Assembly (NCBI GenBank): GCA_036397755.1
Contig: DASWII010000046.1
Span: forward strand, 11,985 to 75,984
Length of the DNA: 64,000 bases
Origin: CAMYLY01 sp036397755
GTDB lineage: Bacteria > Gemmatimonadota > Gemmatimonadetes > Gemmatimonadales > GWC2-71-9
Reading direction: 5' to 3'
Position 1 is the first letter of the stretch; every line of letters begins with the position of its first letter. Below are positions 35,068-43,812 of this stretch, one piece after another. The notes beneath the pieces are model-generated. The model was not told the origin of the DNA and did no database searches. It saw only the letters and a list, made by a program, of their open reading frames with translations. The translations under genes and the position numbers were made by a program.

Positions 35068-37847
35068 TAGCGCACCTCCTCTGCATCATCGGTGGTCACC
35101 CGGGTACCCCGCTGCTGCGGACGGTAACGCTCGAGCAGTTTCTGTTTCTCAGCTTCCAGCTCTTGCTGCACCTGTTGATCGTGCTCGCGATCGAAATACA
35201 GCTTGCCGTCGATGTACGTCTGCTGCACGACCCCGAACGTGCTGAGCGGGTGGCCCTGGAAGATCACCAAGTCCGCGTCCTTGCCGACCTCGATGGACCC
35301 CACGCGGTCGGACACGCCCAGTTGGATGGCGGGGTTGAGCGTGACCAGCTTCAGTGCCTCCGTTTCACTGAGCCCGCCCCACTTCATTGTCTTGGCGGCC
35401 TCCTGGTTGAGGTGGCGCATTTCCTCGCCGCTATCCGAGTTGATCGACGTGACCACACCACGCTGGGTCATGAGCGCGGCGTTGTAGGGAATCGCGTCGT
35501 ACGCCTCGACCTTATACGCCCACCAGTCCGAGAATGTGGACGCCCCCGCGCCGTGCGCGGCGATCTCGTCGGCCACCTTGTACCCCTCCAGCACGTGCTG
35601 GAACGTGGCGATGCGGAAGTTGAACTCCTCCGCCACTCGCAAGAGCTGGAGGATCTCGTCCGCCCGATACGAGTGGGCGTGTACGAGGCGGTCACCGGCG
35701 AGCACCTGGGCCAGCGCCTCCAGCTTCAGGTCGCGACGCGGGGGCACGGCGTTGCGATCACGCCGGCGCCGCACCTCGTAGTCGGACCAGCTCTTCTGAT
35801 ACTCCTGCGCATCCAGGAACGCCTGCCGAACGACGTCCTGGACGCCCATCCGGCTGTTGGGATATCGATCGGGGTTCCGGTCGCGCTTCACATTCTCGCC
35901 CAGCGCGAACTTGATGCCCGGCGGCGCCCCGTCGAACAGCAGCCCGTCGGCATTCTCTCCCCAGCGCGCCTTGATCACGGCGTTTTTCCCACCGATCGGA
36001 TTCGCCGACCCATGAAGGACGTTGGCACTCGTCACGCCGCCGGCCGCCGCCAGGTAGATCCCCCGGTCAGTCGGGTCCAGCACGTCCTCGATCCCCACCA
36101 TGGCCGAAACCGCAACAGCGCCTTCGTTGATCGCGTCCGCGGCGATGTGGGAGTGCGCGTCGATGATGCCTGGAGTGACGAACTTGCCGGTGGCGTCCAC
36201 GACCTGTGCTCCGCGCGGCGCCGTAAGGTTCCGTCCGATCTCCGCGATCTTGCCGTCGCGGATCAGCACGTCGGCATTCTCCAGCGTGCCGCTGGTCACG
36301 GTCATGACCGTCGCATGTTGAATCAGCACGATGGCCGCATCGCTCACCGGTCCGCGATCCCGTGTCATCTCGACCGGGGCCGTGAACGCCAGCTCCTCGC
36401 CGGCCGCACCGCGCCCACCGCGTGCGGCAGCTCCACGACCGCCCGCGTCCTCGCTCTCATCGGCCTCATCGACGGATGCGGTCGTCGCGGACCCCACGTC
36501 GAACTTGCGACCGTCCACGAACACCATCCGCGTCTTCGTGTCCTCGCCAAACAGGTCGCCGTCGGTCACGACGAGATTGGCGATCTTGCCCGGTTCGACA
36601 CTCCCCAACCGGTCGGCAACACCGAAAATCTGAGCTGGCGCCAGCGTCACCGCGCGCACCGCGGCGTCGGGCGACAACCCAAGGCGCATCGCGCGGCGGA
36701 CATTCGCCGCGAACCCCGAGGGGTCGGCCTCCGACGAGTACATGGCGAATGCGACCCCCGCCGACTCGAGTGCCGCAGGTGTCGTGGGCGCGCGGTCCCA
36801 GAATCGCAGGGTCTCCAGTGGAATGTCCGCGTCCGGATCCGCCTCGCGCGCCCGTCGTGGCCAGTCGATGTTGACCAGAGTCGGGACGCCCGCGGCCGCG
36901 AGGTCCGCGGCGGCGGCGAATCCCTCGTGCACCCCGTACACGACCGCGCGCGTCTTCGTCTCCGCGGCGATCGCGATCGCACGGCGAATCTCACGCTCCC
37001 GAACCCCGGGCATCAGCACCGGCCACTGCGCGGCGAGCACGCGCCGGAGCGGCTCCAAGGCCCTGTCGTACCCAGGCCGTTCCTTGCCGCGTGGATCGGA
37101 ATCGTAGGCCGACCACACGAGGTCGTAATGCGCGGCATCGAAGAACACCTGCTTGATGTAGGCGATGCCCCCCATGAGCGATTGGGGGTAGCCTGGGAAT
37201 CCGGGCGCCTGCAGGTTGATGCGCATGGCCACGGGCGTGCGCACCACCATGTCATTCGGGCGCTCCCCGGCGAGGTTCACCCAGGCCGCCTGGCCGGCGA
37301 TGTAGCCCCGCTCCGGCGTCGCCACCACGGACGTGAATCCCGCCGAGCGCCACTTCTCGATCGCATCATCCCCGGCATTCAGCTCGTCCCCGGCATTCAC
37401 CCACGAGAACGTCCCAGGCCGATCCTCCGGCCCCCAGGAATAGTCCGCTGGATCGGCTCCCGCTGCGCCCTGACCGCCGCCACCACCTTGGCCGAAACCA
37501 CCGGCGCCGCCGCGGGGCACCTTGAGCGTGGCAGGCAGTGCGACTGTGGACATGGAATTGACGAGGCCGGGGTACACCGTCAAGCCACTCGCGTCGATGA
37601 CCCACGCGTCTGCGGGAACCTGTACCGACGCGCCGACGGTCGCGATCAGCCCGTCCTTGATGACGACCGTGCCGTTCTCGATCGTGCGGCCCGAGACCGT
37701 GACGATGCGGGCGTTGGTGATGGCATAGTGCCCCGGCGGCGTCGGTGTCTGGAGCACGGTGCTCTGGGCACCCGCCGTGGACACGCCGGGCACGACCGCC
37801 ATGATCGCCAGCGCGCTCGCCTTTCCGAACCTGACTAGTAGTGACAT
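35067..37847 (-). CDS. Secreted tandem amidohydrolase with one intact and one degenerate domain
   Basis: 926 residues with a signal peptide (MSLLVRFGKASALAIMAVV...TAGAQ). Two amidohydrolase domains are joined by a low-complexity linker near residues 455-480 (Gly/Ala/Arg). Domain 1 (about 40-450) has ITNARIVTVSGRTIENG and GSVEPGKIANLVVTDGD but PGLVNSMST in place of the HxH site. Domain 2 (about 490-900) has TPGIIDAHSHIAADA with HSH intact, LVHAHSYRADEI, FQHVLEGYK and INSDSGEEMRH, the expected further ligands. It is probably a periplasmic hydrolase with a pseudo-domain. The next gene encodes a third related domain, and all three together could form the working enzyme. Confidence 0.87.
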   Translation of the reverse strand: MSLLVRFGKASALAIMAVVPGVSTAGAQSTVLQTPTPPGHYAITNARIVTVSGRTIENGTVVIKDGLIATVGASVQVPADAWVIDASGLTVYPGLVNSMSTVALPATLKVPRGGAGGFGQGGGGGQGAAGADPADYSWGPEDRPGTFSWVNAGDELNAGDDAIEKWRSAGFTSVVATPERGYIAGQAAWVNLAGERPNDMVVRTPVAMRINLQAPGFPGYPQSLMGGIAYIKQVFFDAAHYDLVWSAYDSDPRGKERPGYDRALEPLRRVLAAQWPVLMPGVREREIRRAIAIAAETKTRAVVYGVHEGFAAAADLAAAGVPTLVNIDWPRRAREADPDADIPLETLRFWDRAPTTPAALESAGVAFAMYSSEADPSGFAANVRRAMRLGLSPDAAVRAVTLAPAQIFGVADRLGSVEPGKIANLVVTDGDLFGEDTKTRMVFVDGRKFDVGSATTASVDEADESEDAGGRGAAARGGRGAAGEELAFTAPVEMTRDRGPVSDAAIVLIQHATVMTVTSGTLENADVLIRDGKIAEIGRNLTAPRGAQVVDATGKFVTPGIIDAHSHIAADAINEGAVAVSAMVGIEDVLDPTDRGIYLAAAGGVTSANVLHGSANPIGGKNAVIKARWGENADGLLFDGAPPGIKFALGENVKRDRNPDRYPNSRMGVQDVVRQAFLDAQEYQKSWSDYEVRRRRDRNAVPPRRDLKLEALAQVLAGDRLVHAHSYRADEILQLLRVAEEFNFRIATFQHVLEGYKVADEIAAHGAGASTFSDWWAYKVEAYDAIPYNAALMTQRGVVTSINSDSGEEMRHLNQEAAKTMKWGGLSETEALKLVTLNPAIQLGVSDRVGSIEVGKDADLVIFQGHPLSTFGVVQQTYIDGKLYFDREHDQQVQQELEAEKQKLLERYRPQQRGTRVTTDDAEEVR

Positions 37848-37973
37848 GGTGAACTTTCCCAGTGAAATGATGGCAACGAGAAACGTTAGTCTCCGGTACG
37901 GGGGTCTGCCAGTTGTGTCGATCGCGGAGTGTACGCCGGAACGGACCCTCCTCCAGCCAGCGTTCCCCCACGT

Positions 37974-39059
37974 CTACCGCTTGCTCTCGCGCACCCTCTC
38001 GACGACCATATCGCCCATCGCATCGGTCGCGATGCCGCTGCGCGCATCCGCCGTCTTGACCTTCCCGCTCTGCAGCAGATCGGTCACTGCCTGCTCGACG
38101 CGGGCGGCGGCACCCGGCTCGCCCAGATAATCGAGCATCATGGCCACCGCCAGGATGGAGCCCAGTGGGCACGCGACGTTTTTCCCGGTGTATTTCGGCG
38201 CCGAGCCATGGATCGGCTCGAACATGGACGTCTTTCCGGGGTGGATGTTCCCGGACGCCGCTATGCCCATGCCACCCTGCAGCATCGCTCCGAGATCGGT
38301 GATGATGTCACCGAAGAGGTTCGTAGTGACGATCACGTCGAACCACTCCGGGTTCTTGATCATCCACATGCACGTCGCGTCGACGTACGCATGGTCCTGC
38401 GCGATGGCTGGGTAGTCCGCCGCCACGCTCGCGTAGGCCCGCGTCCAGATGTCGTGCGGCCGGATGGCGTTGGCTTTGTCCACCAGGGTCACCCGCGACT
38501 CGTGATCGGGGCCGCGGGCCGCCGCCCGCCGCTGGGCGACCTCGAACGCATACCGGACAGCGCGCTCACACCCTTTCCACGTGTACACGCCGTTCACGAG
38601 GGCGACTTCATCGGGCGTTCCCTTCTTGAGGTGCCCCCCGATTTGGGAGTACATCCCCTCTGTGTTCTCGCGCACGACGACGAAGTCCAGATCTTCGAGC
38701 CGCTTGCCCTTGAGGGGACACAGATGTTCCGCGTACAGCTTGATGGGCCGGAGATTCACGTATAGGTCGAGCCCGAACCTGAGCCCGAGGATCACCGATC
38801 GCTCGACGAGGCCGGGCTCAACGTCGGGGTGACCGATCGCGCCGAGCAGCACGGCATCCAGCCCGCGCCACTCGTCGATCACCCGATCCGGCACCAGTTC
38901 CTTCGTTGTGAGATAGTGCTCACCACTGTAGGGATACTCGACGAACTCGTATGTGAACTCTTCGTCGGCGGCGACCGCCTCGAGGACCTTCGTCCCTTCC
39001 CTCAGTACCTCCGGCCCGATGCCATCCCCTGGGATCACCCCGATGGTGTAGTGCGCCAT
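37974..39059 (-). CDS. Isopropylmalate/tartrate-type beta-decarboxylating dehydrogenase
   Basis: 361 residues of the isocitrate/isopropylmalate dehydrogenase family: IGVIPGDGIGPEVLREG, VVVRENTEGMYSQIGG, TLVDKANAIRPHDIW, VDATCMWMIKNPEWFDVIVT, NLFGDIITDLGAML, FEPIHGSAPKYTGKN. The metal-binding aspartates of the family are present. The substrate loop reads ENTEG, as in isocitrate or tartrate dehydrogenases, instead of ELTGG of typical LeuB, so a role in leucine synthesis is uncertain. No leuA, leuC or leuD gene is nearby. The gene stands alone, 126 bases after the amidohydrolase start and 57 before the methyltransferase stop. Confidence 0.85.
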   Translation of the reverse strand: MAHYTIGVIPGDGIGPEVLREGTKVLEAVAADEEFTYEFVEYPYSGEHYLTTKELVPDRVIDEWRGLDAVLLGAIGHPDVEPGLVERSVILGLRFGLDLYVNLRPIKLYAEHLCPLKGKRLEDLDFVVVRENTEGMYSQIGGHLKKGTPDEVALVNGVYTWKGCERAVRYAFEVAQRRAAARGPDHESRVTLVDKANAIRPHDIWTRAYASVAADYPAIAQDHAYVDATCMWMIKNPEWFDVIVTTNLFGDIITDLGAMLQGGMGIAASGNIHPGKTSMFEPIHGSAPKYTGKNVACPLGSILAVAMMLDYLGEPGAAARVEQAVTDLLQSGKVKTADARSGIATDAMGDMVVERVRESKR

Positions 39060-39116
39060 GGCCGCTCCGTTCAGGAATCAAGAGAACTGGAAGCTAGCCA
39101 CCCGACCCCTGCGCGG

Positions 39117-39782
39117 TCACGGGTGCGTCGCGGGCCAGCCAATCAGGTAGGTGAGCCGGCCGGCGGGCCCCGGGAGCGCTCCGCTTCCCACTTCCCACGA
39201 GTACCCAACCGGTGCCGACTCACGCGCCAGCCGGCCCAGTTCGTCCGGCGTGTACGCTCGAAGCTGCGACACGAGCCCGTCCCAGAAACAAATGAGCGGG
39301 ACGAGTGGCACGAGGTACGTAAACAACAAGCGGCGCCACGTGCATGGGCGGATCATCGGGGTGGCGACCCAAACGAAGATCGGGGTCAGGAACATGGCGA
39401 ACACCATCGCCCACCGCCGCTCGGGAATCTCCATGACAACGATGGGATCCCCCGCCGCGACGGCGTCGCGCAGGACTGCCCGGGCATCGTCCGGGGCAAA
39501 GTGATGAAAGGCGTTGAAGAGCGTGCGGACCCCCCGCAAGTCCGGCGGCACCGCGCGTGCGTCGACCGGTGAGCACCGGTAGGTCAGGACGGACCCACCT
39601 TGCACACGCTCCGCGACTCGATGGCGGTGCGGGAACTTGTCCGTCATCGTGATGGACACCCGTTTCCCCCTGGCGGCCAACGCTTCACTGAGTTGCCGGG
39701 TCGGCCCGCCGCTCCCGGAACAGAGATCGACGACGGTCCGCCGGTCCGTCGCGTCGCAAACGCGCTCCAGGATCGGCACCAT
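39117..39782 (-). CDS. Class I SAM-dependent methyltransferase-like protein, start uncertain
   Basis: 221 residues from ATG 39782, with SAM motif VVDLCSGSGGPTRQLSEAL, LFNAFHHFAPDDARAVLRD and a hydrophobic region (FAMFLTPIFVWVATP, LLFTYLVPLVPLICFWDGL) suggesting membrane attachment. The coding signal continues upstream: the same frame gives LHLFELEDLAWLPATLRDLA before the ATG, which fits the N-terminus of related methyltransferases. That frame is open back to a TGA at 39905-39903 but has no ATG, GTG or TTG. A good GGAGGAG lies at the right distance for a start near 39899, where the codons are GCC GTC CAG. So the real start is probably there, either at an unusual codon or lost to one substitution. 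Confidence 0.75.
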   Translation of the reverse strand: MVPILERVCDATDRRTVVDLCSGSGGPTRQLSEALAARGKRVSITMTDKFPHRHRVAERVQGGSVLTYRCSPVDARAVPPDLRGVRTLFNAFHHFAPDDARAVLRDAVAAGDPIVVMEIPERRWAMVFAMFLTPIFVWVATPMIRPCTWRRLLFTYLVPLVPLICFWDGLVSQLRAYTPDELGRLARESAPVGYSWEVGSGALPGPAGRLTYLIGWPATHP

Positions 39783-39902
39783 CGGTTCGTAGAGTGGCAG
39801 TCGATCCTGGACGAACTGCAGATAGTCCGTGGCCAGATCTCGCAGGGTGGCCGGGAGCCAAGCCAGGTCCTCGAGCTCGAAGAGATGGAGGCGCTGGACG
39901 GC

Positions 39903-40478
39903 TCACTCCTCCAGATGTACCTGCAGTGACGCCGTGTAGACGTGATCCCCAAGTTCCGAGTCGTCGTCGTTGGACGCGTTCGCCGCGGCATGTACCGCTA
40001 TCGCGGCAGGACAGCGCGGAGGATCCCAGGTCAGATCCCATTGGAACGCACCGGCCGCTGTGTCGGCCGTCGCGGCGGACGAGTGCTGTGCGAATTGGAT
40101 GCCGGCCGCGTCGGTAACGATCTCCACTCGCTCATGGTCGGGTGTGAGTATACGCCCCGCCTGCCGGCCCCGAGCCGGACCGTCGGCCCACCGCACCGCG
40201 AGCTGGAAACCTCCACGTCGCGTTCCCGGACGTTCAAGGCGCACGGTGACCGCGAGGCGTTCCCCGCAGGTCGCGCGGTCCCACCCCAGAATCGTGAGTG
40301 AGCCACCGTCGGCGTTCACCGGTGCGCCCGCGTGACACGCCTGGCAGGTCGGCTCCCCGAACCCGCCCGTGTGACCGGGTGGCGGGCCCGCCGCCGATCG
40401 AGGCCTTCCGGCTACACCGGCCAGTGCAACGATCCCGATCACGGAGACGCGCACCAGCTCCGACGACGCGCTTGTCAA
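39903..40478 (-). CDS. Exported CxxCH protein with choice-anchor-V-like domain
   Basis: 191 residues from a TTG at 40478 whose TTGA overlaps the preceding stop; a GTG at residue 9 is an alternative. An N-terminal hydrophobic helix is followed by GPPPGHTGGFGEPTCQACHAG, the arrangement seen in choice-anchor-V proteins (TGAPGE...C..CH). The single CxxCH could bind heme c or be structural. A beta-sandwich follows (LAVTVRLERPGTRRGGFQLA, AGAFQWDLTWDPP, VHAAANASNDDDSELGD). It probably acts at the cell envelope. It sits between the Vgb-like propeller and methyltransferase genes, all three overlapping or nearly so. Confidence 0.75.
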   Translation of the reverse strand: MTSASSELVRVSVIGIVALAGVAGRPRSAAGPPPGHTGGFGEPTCQACHAGAPVNADGGSLTILGWDRATCGERLAVTVRLERPGTRRGGFQLAVRWADGPARGRQAGRILTPDHERVEIVTDAAGIQFAQHSSAATADTAAGAFQWDLTWDPPRCPAAIAVHAAANASNDDDSELGDHVYTASLQVHLEE

Positions 40479-41542
40479 TCAGACGGCATGGGGATCAGTG
40501 CACCGCTCGAGGGAACGCTGACCCTCCCGATCGTATTGGCATCAGCCCCGAACCATATCGTCCCGGAGGCACCGTCGTACATCATGTGCCGAACGGTGCC
40601 CGGCCCGCTCTCGAGTTCGGTCAGCGACACCACCTGTTGCGCCTCGCTGTCGAACCCCACGAGCCGGACCGGAGTCGCACGCGGGCCTTCGAAGAACCAC
40701 AGGCGGTCCGCGTCGTCCACCGTCATCGCATACGGTCGCGACCCCTCACCCCCGGGCGTGAGCCACTCGTTCACGACTCCACTGGCGGGGTCATAGCGTC
40801 CGAGCCTACCACCGGCGTAGTCGACATACCAAACGGCGCCGTCCGTCGTCACGGCCAGGCGTCGCGGTCTCGCGGCGGCCCGAGGCAGTTCGATCTCGCG
40901 CATCTCCATGGTGACCGGATCGACCGTGGCCAGTTTGTTGGTTCCGAACAGCGCGACCCATGGAGCCCGGCCTGCAGCGTCCATCACGATGCCATAGGGG
41001 CGTGCTCCGCGCGTGGGCACCTCGATGATTCGGATGTTCCCCGAGGACACGGTGAGTTTGCCCACGACGTTCGCTTGCTGCGCCGTGAACCAGATATCTC
41101 CATTGCGGTCCCAGATCAACGTATGCGGATCCCGAACCGCCGGGTCCGGCATGGGATACCGCGTGATCTCCCCCGACTCCGGGTCGAGCTTCCCAATGTG
41201 GGAATCGCGGTTACCGGCGTACCACACCATCCCGTTCGCGTCGATGATCAGGTTGTGCGGGTGCGTTCCCGGCGCCAGTTCATAGCGCCGGAACACCCCT
41301 GTTTGAGGGTCGAGGGACCCGATGTAGTTCCCTTGCTGGCCGCAGAAAAACACCCGACCGTCGGGGTGGACGTAGGGATCGCGCGGGCGCGTTCCCTCAC
41401 GCGAGGTCCCCGGGACCTCATCATGGAGCATCCCGCCGGCATCCATACGAAAGGGAACCACCCATTCGGTGACGGGGGCCGGCGTTTGCGCCACGGCCAC
41501 TGCAGGGATCGCTACGAGCGCCAGGGATAGGGCGCGGTACAT
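40475..41542 (-). CDS. Secreted Vgb-like (virginiamycin B lyase type) beta-propeller protein
   Basis: 355 residues from ATG 41542, with GGAGG six bases upstream. A signal peptide (MYRALSLALVAIPAVAVAQ) precedes a seven-bladed propeller of the Vgb/SMP-30-like type with blades such as PHNLIIDANGMVWYAGNRD, HIGKLDPESGEITRYPMP, PHTLIWDRNGDIWFTAQQ and PYAMTVDDADRLWFFEG. True Vgb inactivates streptogramin B antibiotics, but many relatives are uncharacterised, and export plus missing context argues against resistance. It heads the operon with the CxxCH protein and methyltransferase. Confidence 0.82.
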   Translation of the reverse strand: MYRALSLALVAIPAVAVAQTPAPVTEWVVPFRMDAGGMLHDEVPGTSREGTRPRDPYVHPDGRVFFCGQQGNYIGSLDPQTGVFRRYELAPGTHPHNLIIDANGMVWYAGNRDSHIGKLDPESGEITRYPMPDPAVRDPHTLIWDRNGDIWFTAQQANVVGKLTVSSGNIRIIEVPTRGARPYGIVMDAAGRAPWVALFGTNKLATVDPVTMEMREIELPRAAARPRRLAVTTDGAVWYVDYAGGRLGRYDPASGVVNEWLTPGGEGSRPYAMTVDDADRLWFFEGPRATPVRLVGFDSEAQQVVSLTELESGPGTVRHMMYDGASGTIWFGADANTIGRVSVPSSGALIPMPSD

Positions 41543-41604
41543 GGGAACCTCCGGGAGGGGGAACGGTGCTGGATGAGGAAATTGGCGCTCGGACCGGCGC
41601 AACG

Positions 41605-41635
41605 CCAGCCACCCCGATCCCCAGCCACTCCGATC
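41605..41635. repeat. Two 15-base direct repeats in a divergent promoter region
   Basis: CCAGCCACCCCGATC (41605-41619) and CCAGCCACTCCGATC (41621-41635) differ at one base and lie with a 16-base period between the divergent Vgb-like gene and the pseudopilin operon. Tandem factor binding sites are possible, but no known site is matched. Confidence 0.5.
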
Positions 41636-41695
41636 TCCATCTGTCCAACCGGGAACCGCCACCTATCTTTAGGACGGTCACGACCGGGATCCATC

Positions 41696-42172
41696 ATGAG
41701 CCCGCATGAACTGCCGCCGGAACAGCGTAAGACCGCGGGCAACATCGTTGCCGCGATCATGGAGGAGGCCGCGGAAAAGGCCGCGGCGCAGGCCGCCGCC
41801 AAGCAGGTCAAGGGGAAGCGCCACAGTACGATCGTCTTCATTCTGCTCCCCATCCTGATCGCGCTGGTGTCGTGGAACGTGGTCCGCACGATGAATCCGT
41901 CCGAACCGTTCGACTCCGAAGACCTGAGCGACGGAGCGCGGATGGCGGTGTACCTCGCGGCGGACGCGGTCATCGCGTATCGCGACTCGACCGGGACGCT
42001 TCCACGAGGCCTCTCGGTCGTGGGCCTGGGTGACTTGCCCGTGACGTACGAGGTGGAGGCGAGCGGGTTCACCGTATCCACGTCGGTGAGCGGTCGGGTG
42101 GTCAGCTACCGGTCGGGCCAGGATCTCAGAGCGTTCGTCGGTGACTTGGCCCTCCCGCGGGGCACCCGCTGA
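41696..42172 (+). CDS. Single-pass membrane protein next to a pseudopilin
   Basis: 158 residues from ATG 41696 (MSPHELPPEQRKTAGNIVAA). An Ala/Lys-rich amphipathic N-terminus is followed by one membrane helix (about 48-66, STIVFILLPILIALVSWNVV). A periplasmic part of about 90 residues follows, with DGARMAVYLAADAVIAYRDS and a beta-rich end (PVTYEVEASGFTVSTSVSG). I do not recognise the family. The TGATG overlap with the pseudopilin gene suggests both act together, perhaps in a pilus-like assembly; the periplasmic half itself resembles a small pseudopilin-type module. Confidence 0.7.
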   Translation: MSPHELPPEQRKTAGNIVAAIMEEAAEKAAAQAAAKQVKGKRHSTIVFILLPILIALVSWNVVRTMNPSEPFDSEDLSDGARMAVYLAADAVIAYRDSTGTLPRGLSVVGLGDLPVTYEVEASGFTVSTSVSGRVVSYRSGQDLRAFVGDLALPRGTR

Positions 42173-42597
42173 TGACGCGACGCGGGTTCACGTTTATCGA
42201 GATCCTGATCGTCATGATCATCATCGGCATCCTCGCGACGATCATGATTCCGAGCCTGGGCCAGCTGCGGCGTCGCGCCGAGTCCGCCAGGGTCATTGGC
42301 GACATCGAGGCCGTGGAGAAAGCCCTTCTGACCCGGTATGTCGACTTCGACGACTTCCCCGCGTCCACGCCGTGGGGGGTGCTCCCCGACGGCCTCGGGG
42401 GGTATTTGGTCACCGGGTTCTCGTTCGACTCCGACCTGGCCTCGTACCGCTGGTGGAACACCGACGCGTTCGTTGGCCTCGAAGTACGACCCACCAACCA
42501 GGAGCTCATTGAGATCCTGTTGCGTTACTACACTGGCCAAACCCTCCCGGGGCCTGATGGCACCGGGACGAGCGTGGTCTTCATCTTCGACGAGTAG
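42172..42597 (+). CDS. Type II secretion/type IV pilus pseudopilin (GspG-like)
   Basis: 141 residues. MTRRGFTFIEILIVMIIIGI is a class III prepilin signal: short basic leader, Gly then Phe at the cleavage site, and Glu at mature position 5. The hydrophobic helix and ATIMIPSLGQLRRRAESARV match GspG/PilA-type pseudopilins, and ALLTRYVDFDDFPAS matches the GspG globular start. A prepilin peptidase must be encoded elsewhere. No other secretion or pilus gene is in the window apart from the overlapping membrane protein. Confidence 0.87.
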   Translation: MTRRGFTFIEILIVMIIIGILATIMIPSLGQLRRRAESARVIGDIEAVEKALLTRYVDFDDFPASTPWGVLPDGLGGYLVTGFSFDSDLASYRWWNTDAFVGLEVRPTNQELIEILLRYYTGQTLPGPDGTGTSVVFIFDE

Positions 42598-42630
42598 GCG
42601 AGCGGTCGCATCGCTCCGCCGCCACACCTC

Positions 42631-43800
42631 ATGCCCTCCGAACCCACCGTATGCGTATCACGGCGTGCGGCCGGTCGCTGGCAGCGTGGACACCCGTGGA
42701 TTTACGCCTCCGACGTCGTCGGGCGCGGGCCGGCGTCGCCCGGCATCGTCGACGTCGAGCAGCGCAACGGCATGCCGCTCGGCGTGGCCCTGTGGAGCCC
42801 GCAGTCCCAGATCCGGCTACGACGGCTGGACGATCCCGGCGTCACGATCGACGACGCGTGGTGGACACGCCGTATCCGCACCGCGGCCGGCCGCCGCGAA
42901 GCGCTGGCCGGTAACCCCACCGCGTTTCGTCTGGTGCATGGAGAAGCTGATGGGCTGCCGTCATTGATCGTTGATCGCTACGGTGACGTCCTCGTTGCGC
43001 AGCTCCTCTCCGCCGGCCTCGAGTCGCAGCGACCCAGCGTGCTCCACGCACTCATCGAGCTGTTCACGCCCCGCGGGATTCTGCTGCGCAACGATGCGAC
43101 GGTTCGACAGCATGAGGGTCTCGCAGAGAGTATCGAACCGGTCCATGGCGAGGTACCCGACGAGGTCGAGGTGCGGGAGGGCGTCGTGCGATACCTGGTC
43201 TCGCCGCGGCACGGTCAGAAGACAGGAGCGTTCCTCGACCAGCGCGTGAATCGCCTGCTCATGGGCGAGCGGGCGAGCGGAAGCGCTCTCGACGTGTTCA
43301 CATACCAGGGACACTTCGCGCTGCACATGGCGCGGCAGGCCACCGCAGTCCTCGGCATCGACCGGAGCGGCCCGGCACTCGGCATGGCGCGGCGGAACGC
43401 GACGCTGAACGATATGTACCACGTCGCGTGGCGTGAAGCCAACGCGTTCGACGAACTGCGTCGGCTCGAGACGGAGGGCGCGAGGTTCGACACGATCGTG
43501 GTGGATCCCCCGGCGTTCGTGAAGTCCCGCGCCGCCCTGGGTGACGGCATGCGCGGTTACCAGGAGATCAACTTGCGGGCGATGCGACTGCTGGCCACAG
43601 GTGGCTCCTTGCTCACCTGCTCGTGCTCGTATCACGTCGACCTGGCCACCTTCGTGGGGGTGCTCCGGAGCGCCGCGGAAGACAGCGGGCGCCGGATCGC
43701 ACTGGAGCGTGCGGTTGGGCAGGCGGAGGACCATCCCGAGGTGCTCACCATCCCCGAATCCGGCTATCTCAAAGGCGCATTGCTCCGCGCCGTCGACTGA
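42631..43800 (+). CDS. RlmI-like 23S rRNA (cytosine-C5) methyltransferase
   Basis: 389 residues. An N-terminal PUA-type domain (RRAAGRWQRGHPWIYASDVV, then GVALWSPQSQIRLRRLDD) precedes the central domain (FRLVHGEADGLPSLIVDRYG) and a SAM-binding domain: SALDVFTYQGHFALHMARQ, DTIVVDPPAFVKSRA and LLTCSCSYHVD, which contains the likely catalytic cysteine. E. coli RlmI makes m5C1962 in 23S rRNA, and the length and order agree. It stands alone, 33 bases after the pseudopilin, and converges on the HD-GYP gene with only 12 bases between the stops. Confidence 0.88.
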   Translation: MPSEPTVCVSRRAAGRWQRGHPWIYASDVVGRGPASPGIVDVEQRNGMPLGVALWSPQSQIRLRRLDDPGVTIDDAWWTRRIRTAAGRREALAGNPTAFRLVHGEADGLPSLIVDRYGDVLVAQLLSAGLESQRPSVLHALIELFTPRGILLRNDATVRQHEGLAESIEPVHGEVPDEVEVREGVVRYLVSPRHGQKTGAFLDQRVNRLLMGERASGSALDVFTYQGHFALHMARQATAVLGIDRSGPALGMARRNATLNDMYHVAWREANAFDELRRLETEGARFDTIVVDPPAFVKSRAALGDGMRGYQEINLRAMRLLATGGSLLTCSCSYHVDLATFVGVLRSAAEDSGRRIALERAVGQAEDHPEVLTIPESGYLKGALLRAVD

Positions 43801-43812
43801 CGTCGGCGCCGC

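Noticed and set aside
35163..37838. 891-codon plus-strand ORF antisense to the tandem amidohydrolase
   Set aside because: No recognisable domain and a shadow composition; the minus strand carries signal peptide and HSH motif.
40475..41542. Virginiamycin B lyase antibiotic resistance gene
   Set aside because: The propeller fold matches, but an exported protein in an operon with a CxxCH protein and a methyltransferase gives no support for streptogramin resistance.
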